In this document: positions 58,930 through 64,000 of the stretch, one piece after another
Layout of the letters: every line of letters begins with the position of its first letter
Numbering within the stretch: position 1 is the first letter of the stretch
Origin: Gemmataceae bacterium
Lineage (GTDB): Bacteria; Planctomycetota; Planctomycetia; Gemmatales; Gemmataceae
Length of the DNA stretch: 64,000 bases
Reading direction: 5' to 3'
Assembly: GCA_022842245.1 (NCBI GenBank)
Contig: JALHPZ010000026.1
Span: forward strand, 33,823-97,822
Program-made: the position numbers and the translations under genes
The notes under the pieces: model-generated
Told to the model about the DNA's origin: nothing
Database searches by the model: none
What the model saw: the letters and a program-made list of their open reading frames with translations, nothing else

Positions 58930-61900
58930 TCAGCCGACTTGGACGCCGCCGAGGAAGTCCATGTACTCGGCCGCGAAGGCGTCGATCGTCGCACTGGTGC
59001 GCGGGTTCGAGAACCGGACCGTCGGCAACGATCCCTCGCCGGCACCTGTGAGGATTTCCGTCCGTCCGTCGCCGTCCAAGTCCACCGCGACCAGCGGCAT
59101 GCCGCCCCGGTCCGACGAGTCGCCGGCGAAGTAGCTGGCCATGACCGCCGGTTGGCCGGAGAGCACGGAAAGTGCGGAGAAACCGATCACGCGCGGCGCG
59201 CCGCCGGGTCCGGCGCCGACCATCAGGTCGCCGCGCCCGTCGCCGTCGATATCACCGATCGTCAGGTAGACACCGTTCCGCAGCGAATCTTCGTAAGCGA
59301 AGAAATCCGGTGCGAGGCGCGTTGCCATGCCGTTACCGGTCAACGACGTGCCATCCCAGACCGCGACGCGCGGTCCACCGCCGCCGCCCGCGCCGACCGC
59401 GAGGTCCGCAATTCCATCGCCGTCCAAGTCGCCAACCGCTGCCCGGGCGCCGCCACGGAAGTTCGGATCGTCGATGCCCCAGAAGTCGGCGATCACGCGG
59501 TCGGGGTCGCCGGCGGCAAGGACCTTGACGCGCGGCCCGCCACCCTCATCGGGCGTGACAATCAGTTCGGCGCGGCCGTCGCCGTCTATGTCGCCTGCGG
59601 CCACGAACAACCCGCCGGTAAAGGTGTCCTCGAAGGCGAGGAAGTCTTGAAGCACGGCAGCGGTGTTGCCGTCGTAGACGATCACGCGCGGGGTTCCGCC
59701 TGGGCCGGCCGCCACGACGATGTCGGGGATACCGTCGCCGGAGATGTCCGCCGTGGCGACGCGCACGCCACCCGGATTGCCGGGAAACGGACGGAATCGG
59801 AACCGTTCCTGCCCGCCGGTGAGGTCGAAGACGCGGACGAGTTCGCCTCCCGCGCCTTCGGCCGTCGCCAAGAAGACCGGATCGCGCGTCGTCGACACCG
59901 AACCGAGCGTGGCGAAGTCCGGTTGCGTTCGCCCGGTTACCGGTGCGACCGTCCCCCCGGATGCCGATGACGACAGGAACCGCCGCTTACTGATATCGAC
60001 CGGCGCGATGACCGTGAACGGCGGCAGCGGTGGCAGCGGCGCCACCGGTTGCGGAATCGGCGTGTTGTCGAGGGTCTGCTCGCCGAACAAGTAGCCGTCG
60101 ACGATTTCGCCGGGCACGAGGTTGATCTGCCCGACAATGTCGGTCGCGACGATCTGCCCTCCGGCAGTGCCGATGGCATTGGTTCCCTGACCGAAGGTCG
60201 CGGGTTGAGCTTCCGCGATCGCGTAGACGCCAGCGAGTAGGTTGTCGAAGCGGTACGAGCCGTCGGCAGCCGTGGTCGTCGTTCGGCTGACTGGTGCGCC
60301 GCCGAGGTCGGTGCCTGTCAGCGTGATGGTTACGCCGGCGATACCCGGCTCGCCGACATCGCGGACGCCGTTACGGTTCTGATCGAGGTACACCGCCCCG
60401 ACGATGGCGCCCGGCGTATCGCCGAACTCGACGCCGGTGATCGGGGACGTGCCGACGGAGAGCGAACGCGTATTCGATGCGGCCGTCCCGTGGGCTGGGT
60501 TGCCGAAACTCGCCGGCTGCGTCTCGCGAATCGTGTAATCTCCGGGCAGCACGTTCGGGAAGAGGTACGAGCCGTCAACGACCGTGGTGGTGGACGCCAC
60601 AACGGCACCGTTCGCGTCGAGCAATTCAATCAACACGCCGGGTAGCGGCGTTTCATTCGCGTCGCGCTCGCCGTCGCGGTCGCTATCGATGAAGACCATG
60701 CCGCTAACCGGCACGCCGACCTCGCCGAAGTCGTACCCGACGTCCTGCCGGTCCGACGCCGGCTGGATGCCGGAGAAGACGTTCGGCCCGATCGCGGCGC
60801 CGCCGGCGGTGCCGGGCGCATTCGGCGCACCGTCGTTGAGCGTCGGCACCAGCGCTTCAGTGAGCGTGTAGCCGATCGCGTTCGCCGGGAAGAGATGATC
60901 GAAAACGTAGCGACCGTCGGCGTCGGTCGTCGTCGACCGGTTGACAGCGTTGCCGAGGAGGTCCGAGCCAGTGAGCGTGATGGTGACGTTCGCCAGGCCC
61001 GTTTCGCCGGCGTCGCGCCTCGCGTTCAGGTTCGCATCGAGATACACCGATCCGCTGATCTGGCCGAGGACTTCCGCGAAATCCTGACCGGTCAGGCCAC
61101 TCGACGGAACGACGACCGAGCGGACCGTCGCCGGTCCGACGGGGCCGTCGGCGTAGCCTGCCGGCTGCGTTTCCACGATTTGATAATTGCCCAGTGGTAC
61201 GTTCAGGAACGCATACGCCCCGTCCGTACCGGTGACAGCTTGATACGGCTGACCGGTCGCCGGATCGAGAACTGGGCTGCCTGCCGTGTCACGGAGTCCC
61301 ACCGTCACGCCGGAGACGCCGGATTCGCCAGGATCGCGGACGCCATCGCGATCGGAATCGCGATAAACCGATCCAGTGACCGCGACGCCGAGTTCGCCAA
61401 AATCGTAACCGTCGCCGGGGGCGCGGCCGCCGATCGGAATGTTCGAGAGCAGATCGTTCCCGACGAATCCGCCAAGGTTGCCCAACGATTCGAATCCGTC
61501 GTTGTAGGCCGCGGGTTGCACCGGCTGCGAAACGGCGTAGGTGCCGGGCACAAGCCCAGCGAATGAGTAGGCGCCGGATGCATCCGTAGTCGCTTCGAAG
61601 AACGCCGATCCGGTAGCTGGATCGACGATCGGCCGGCCGAAGGCGTCGAGGCCCGCGAGACGGACGACGACGCCCGCGAGGCCAGGTTCGCCCGCGTCGC
61701 GATTGCCGTCGGCGTTCAAGTCGTGGTACACGCTACCCGCGATCGACAGGCCGAGCGCGCCGCCGAGTCCGAAGTCCGCGTCGGTCCGCGCGTCGGTCGG
61801 GCCGAGGTCCATCGTCGCTTCGTTCGGCGTGGCCACGCCGTCGAGGTCGCCGGTCGGCACGTAGCCGGCCGTCGGCGCCGAAATCGTCACGCGGTACGGA

Positions 61901-64000
61901 TCGGCCGCGCCGAACACCGGCAGGCCGTCGAAGGCGTAAAGGCCGTTCGCGTCCGTCATCGTGGTGAAGGTCGCATCGTCCGGCGTGTCGAGGACACCAT
62001 CGACGCCGGCCCAGCGCAGCGCGACCGTCGCACCGGGGATACCAAGTTCGGCACCGGCATCGAACACACCGTCACCGTCGATGTCCTGGAAGACGAGATC
62101 GCCGAGGATCGCGGTACCGCGAAGGCCGAAGTCGGCATTCTCCACGCTCGGCGCCGCGGCCGTCAACTCGATCACCGCCGTGCCATCGACCCCGCCGTCC
62201 GCGTCGAAGGTCGACACGAGGTTCGACCCCGTCACGTTCAAGGAAACCGCGAACTTCCCTAGCGGCAGTGAGCCAATGGAATAAGAACCGTCGGCCCCGG
62301 TGATAACAAGTGGATAGGACAGATCGTCCCCACCGCCCGCGACACCGTCGAAGCCGAGCCAAACCACCGATACGGCGCGGCCGGGCAGGCCCGGCTCTTC
62401 CACATCCTGCAAGCCGTCACCGTTGCGATCGAGCCAGACCCGATCGCCAATGGAACCGGTGCCGGTAAATGCAAAGTCCCGGTTCGCATCGGATTCGCCG
62501 GACGCGAGCGTTGTCGGCTGTTCGCTTGGCACCGTCGGCACCGTGAGACCGTAGCCGAACAGCACCGGCTGATTCGGATCGACCGACACGCGGTATGCGC
62601 CCGGAGGCAACCCGATAAAAGAATAAATGCCATCCGCGCCGGTTGTTGCCGTTTGTACTGGCTTGGCCAGTTCGGTCGCGTCGAAGACGCCATCCGGCCC
62701 TGCGTAGAAGAGCCGCACCGCAACACCGGGAATGCCCGGTTCACCGGCGTTTTGAGCGCCGTCACCGTTTGCATCGAAAAGGACCGTGTCGCCGATGATG
62801 ACCGGCACGAACACGCCCGCGTCGACATTGGCCGTTTGCTGGCCACCCGCGAGCGAGATCGTATCCGTCACGCCATCGGCGGCCGCATCGCTATCGATCG
62901 CATCGTCCCCGCCCTGATTCGACGCGCCGAACGCGAACGTCGAAATGCCGTTCGAATTGCCGAACGCGACCTTGTAATCGCCGACCGGCAGGTTAGTGAA
63001 TTGGTAATCCCCATCCGTGCCCGTGACCACCGTCGCGATCTCCGCGAGCGAACCGGCATCGAGCAATCGTACCGTCACGTCCGGCACACCCGCTTCGCCC
63101 GCGTCCTGCACGCCATTGCCGTTCGCATCCAGGAACACACGATCACCGATCCGGCCGTTGGCCACGGTCGTCGAGTCGGCGGCCGTGTTGTTGACCGGCG
63201 TCGGGTCCGGCCCGTTCGCACCGTCGTCCGTCACCGTCACCGTGTTCGCGATTTGCGATGCTCCGACCGGGAACGGATCGTTTACTCGCACTTGATACGT
63301 GAACGTCATGACTTGGCCGACCGCGAGCGCCCCGACGCTCAACATCGTGCCGGAAAGATTCCAACCTGCCGAGGAGCCGCCCGGCACAAACGTCGTGTTA
63401 GCGGGAAGCGTTTCGCTCAACGTCACGCCGGTCGCGTCCTGATTGCCAACATTCATGACGCTAATCGTGTATGTGACCAACTCGCCCGGATTGACATTCG
63501 ACAATCCGTCATCCTTCGTGACTTGGAGATCTGGTGCGGCAATGACTGGTGTCGTGTCGCCGCCGGTGTTGTTGCCGGGAGCGGGGTCCGGAGCGGAACC
63601 CATAGCGGTCGCCGAATTGCTGATCTGAGTGACGCCAGCGGGAACCGACGCGTTCACTCGTAGCTGGATTGATACCGTCGTACTGGCTCCCGGCGCGAGC
63701 GACGGCAGACTCCACATTACGGCACCGGCCGAGAGCGAACCGCCATCCGACGCCGTGACGAAGGACGTGAGGGCCGGGATCGTATCCGTCAACGTGATCG
63801 CGCCGGTATGGGACGGCCCGTTGTTGGTGAGCGTCAGGTTGTAGGTGATGATCTCGCCCGGCGCGACGACCGCGCCGCCATCGCTCTTGATGACGATCAG
63901 GTCCGCACGCGGATCCGCCACGCTCGTGTCCGTCGCCGTGTTGTTCGCGGGGGTGGGATCGGTCACACCACCCGGAGCCGACACCGTCGCCGTGTTGGAA
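58930..64000 (-). CDS. Giant secreted protein: DUF11, nine SdrD_B-like and five FG-GAP repeats, N-terminal part beyond the window
   Basis: At least 1689 residues; the frame is open to base 64000 (reading SNTATVSAPGG), so the start is outside. From the edge: end of one DUF11 unit, two complete DUF11 units (to ~63170), then nine SdrD_B/Cna-B-like domains (~59990-63170) each opening with a D-x-N/D-x-D/N-G Ca-binding loop (FLDANGNGVQDAGE; YHDLNADGNRDAGE; YLDQNRNGVRDVGE), then five FG-GAP-like repeats (~58930-59900; GDIDGDGRAELIV, GDLDGDGIADLAV). These modules make Ca-stabilised rod-like surface proteins in other bacteria. The C-terminal block closely resembles that of the 10138-15897 gene, including DDPNFRGGAR. 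Likely an adhesin or wall component (inference). Confidence 0.9.
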   Translation of the reverse strand, partial: SNTATVSAPGGVTDPTPANNTATDTSVADPRADLIVIKSDGGAVVAPGEIITYNLTLTNNGPSHTGAITLTDTIPALTSFVTASDGGSLSAGAVMWSLPSLAPGASTTVSIQLRVNASVPAGVTQISNSATAMGSAPDPAPGNNTGGDTTPVIAAPDLQVTKDDGLSNVNPGELVTYTISVMNVGNQDATGVTLSETLPANTTFVPGGSSAGWNLSGTMLSVGALAVGQVMTFTYQVRVNDPFPVGASQIANTVTVTDDGANGPDPTPVNNTAADSTTVANGRIGDRVFLDANGNGVQDAGEAGVPDVTVRLLDAGSLAEIATVVTGTDGDYQFTNLPVGDYKVAFGNSNGISTFAFGASNQGGDDAIDSDAAADGVTDTISLAGGQQTANVDAGVFVPVIIGDTVLFDANGDGAQNAGEPGIPGVAVRLFYAGPDGVFDATELAKPVQTATTGADGIYSFIGLPPGAYRVSVDPNQPVLFGYGLTVPTVPSEQPTTLASGESDANRDFAFTGTGSIGDRVWLDRNGDGLQDVEEPGLPGRAVSVVWLGFDGVAGGGDDLSYPLVITGADGSYSIGSLPLGKFAVSLNVTGSNLVSTFDADGGVDGTAVIELTAAAPSVENADFGLRGTAILGDLVFQDIDGDGVFDAGAELGIPGATVALRWAGVDGVLDTPDDATFTTMTDANGLYAFDGLPVFGAADPYRVTISAPTAGYVPTGDLDGVATPNEATMDLGPTDARTDADFGLGGALGLSIAGSVYHDLNADGNRDAGEPGLAGVVVRLAGLDAFGRPIVDPATGSAFFEATTDASGAYSFAGLVPGTYAVSQPVQPAAYNDGFESLGNLGGFVGNDLLSNIPIGGRAPGDGYDFGELGVAVTGSVYRDSDRDGVRDPGESGVSGVTVGLRDTAGSPVLDPATGQPYQAVTGTDGAYAFLNVPLGNYQIVETQPAGYADGPVGPATVRSVVVPSSGLTGQDFAEVLGQISGSVYLDANLNARRDAGETGLANVTITLTGSDLLGNAVNRSTTTDADGRYVFDHLFPANAIGYTLTEALVPTLNDGAPNAPGTAGGAAIGPNVFSGIQPASDRQDVGYDFGEVGVPVSGMVFIDSDRDGERDANETPLPGVLIELLDANGAVVASTTTVVDGSYLFPNVLPGDYTIRETQPASFGNPAHGTAASNTRSLSVGTSPITGVEFGDTPGAIVGAVYLDQNRNGVRDVGEPGIAGVTITLTGTDLGGAPVSRTTTTAADGSYRFDNLLAGVYAIAEAQPATFGQGTNAIGTAGGQIVATDIVGQINLVPGEIVDGYLFGEQTLDNTPIPQPVAPLPPLPPFTVIAPVDISKRRFLSSSASGGTVAPVTGRTQPDFATLGSVSTTRDPVFLATAEGAGGELVRVFDLTGGQERFRFRPFPGNPGGVRVATADISGDGIPDIVVAAGPGGTPRVIVYDGNTAAVLQDFLAFEDTFTGGLFVAAGDIDGDGRAELIVTPDEGGGPRVKVLAAGDPDRVIADFWGIDDPNFRGGARAAVGDLDGDGIADLAVGAGGGGGPRVAVWDGTSLTGNGMATRLAPDFFAYEDSLRNGVYLTIGDIDGDGRGDLMVGAGPGGAPRVIGFSALSVLSGQPAVMASYFAGDSSDRGGMPLVAVDLDGDGRTEILTGAGEGSLPTVRFSNPRTSATIDAFAAEYMDFLGGVQVG

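Noticed and set aside
59160..63170. Tandem DNA repeats in the right-hand giant gene as a possible CRISPR-like array
   Set aside because: The repeats are diverged protein-domain repeats in one open frame, not short identical repeats with unique spacers.

Overview
The window is a dense, high-GC stretch of a planctomycete chromosome, most likely from the Gemmataceae. The evidence is the set of lineage-typical families seen together: a Pirellula/Verrucomicrobium-type CxxCH heme protein, two PSCyt1-DUF1549-DUF1553 proteins, three DUF1501 proteins, a TIGR02996/LRR protein, tandem Ser/Thr kinases with a conserved N-terminal block, and giant secreted proteins, one carrying the planctomycete N-terminal E-x-LEDR sequence. 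I see no rRNA, tRNA, CRISPR array, transposase or phage gene.

Layout. 1-9.9 kb: sugar-related and secreted enzymes (heme-binding propeller protein, triple RidA-like protein, YjhG-type dehydratase, aldose epimerase, enolase-superfamily enzyme, methyltransferase, Cys-rich secreted protein). 10.1-15.9 kb: a 1919-residue surface protein built from DUF4394, Calx-beta and FG-GAP repeats. 16.2-17.3 kb: recA. 17.5-20.7 kb: an accessory patch with a HEPN-like/CBS protein, an AT-rich segment holding a broken small ORF and a zinc-ribbon membrane protein, two diverged copies of a ~200-bp repeat, and a small membrane protein. 21-31.5 kb: FAD oxidoreductase, zinc-finger/propeller membrane protein, GT-C-like membrane protein, HEAT lipoprotein, phosphodiesterase, Tat-like secreted protein, molybdopterin oxidoreductase. 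31.7-36 kb: two tandem paralogous kinases. 36-42.9 kb: an argC-LRR-secreted protein operon, amidase-RluA pair, MoxR ATPase, Gfo/Idh/MocA oxidoreductase. 43-58.8 kb: two DUF1553-DUF1501 pairs and a third DUF1501 gene coupled to a 163-residue protein, interspersed with cell-envelope sugar genes (ArnT-like transferase, hldD), an SDR, a DUF4303 gene and a UbiA prenyltransferase. 58.9 kb to the end: a second giant secreted protein, running off the right edge. The first gene runs off the left edge.

How it works together. Many products are predicted to be exported (Sec, Tat-like or lipoprotein signals) and appear devoted to carbohydrate handling and surface structure. Short overlaps (ATGA/GTGA) define several translationally coupled pairs. 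The parts least explained by known families are the HEPN-like/CBS gene, the repeat-flanked AT-rich patch beside recA, the triple RidA-like protein without the canonical arginine, a perfect 31-bp inverted repeat at 6890-6960, and the shared C-terminal module of the two giant proteins.
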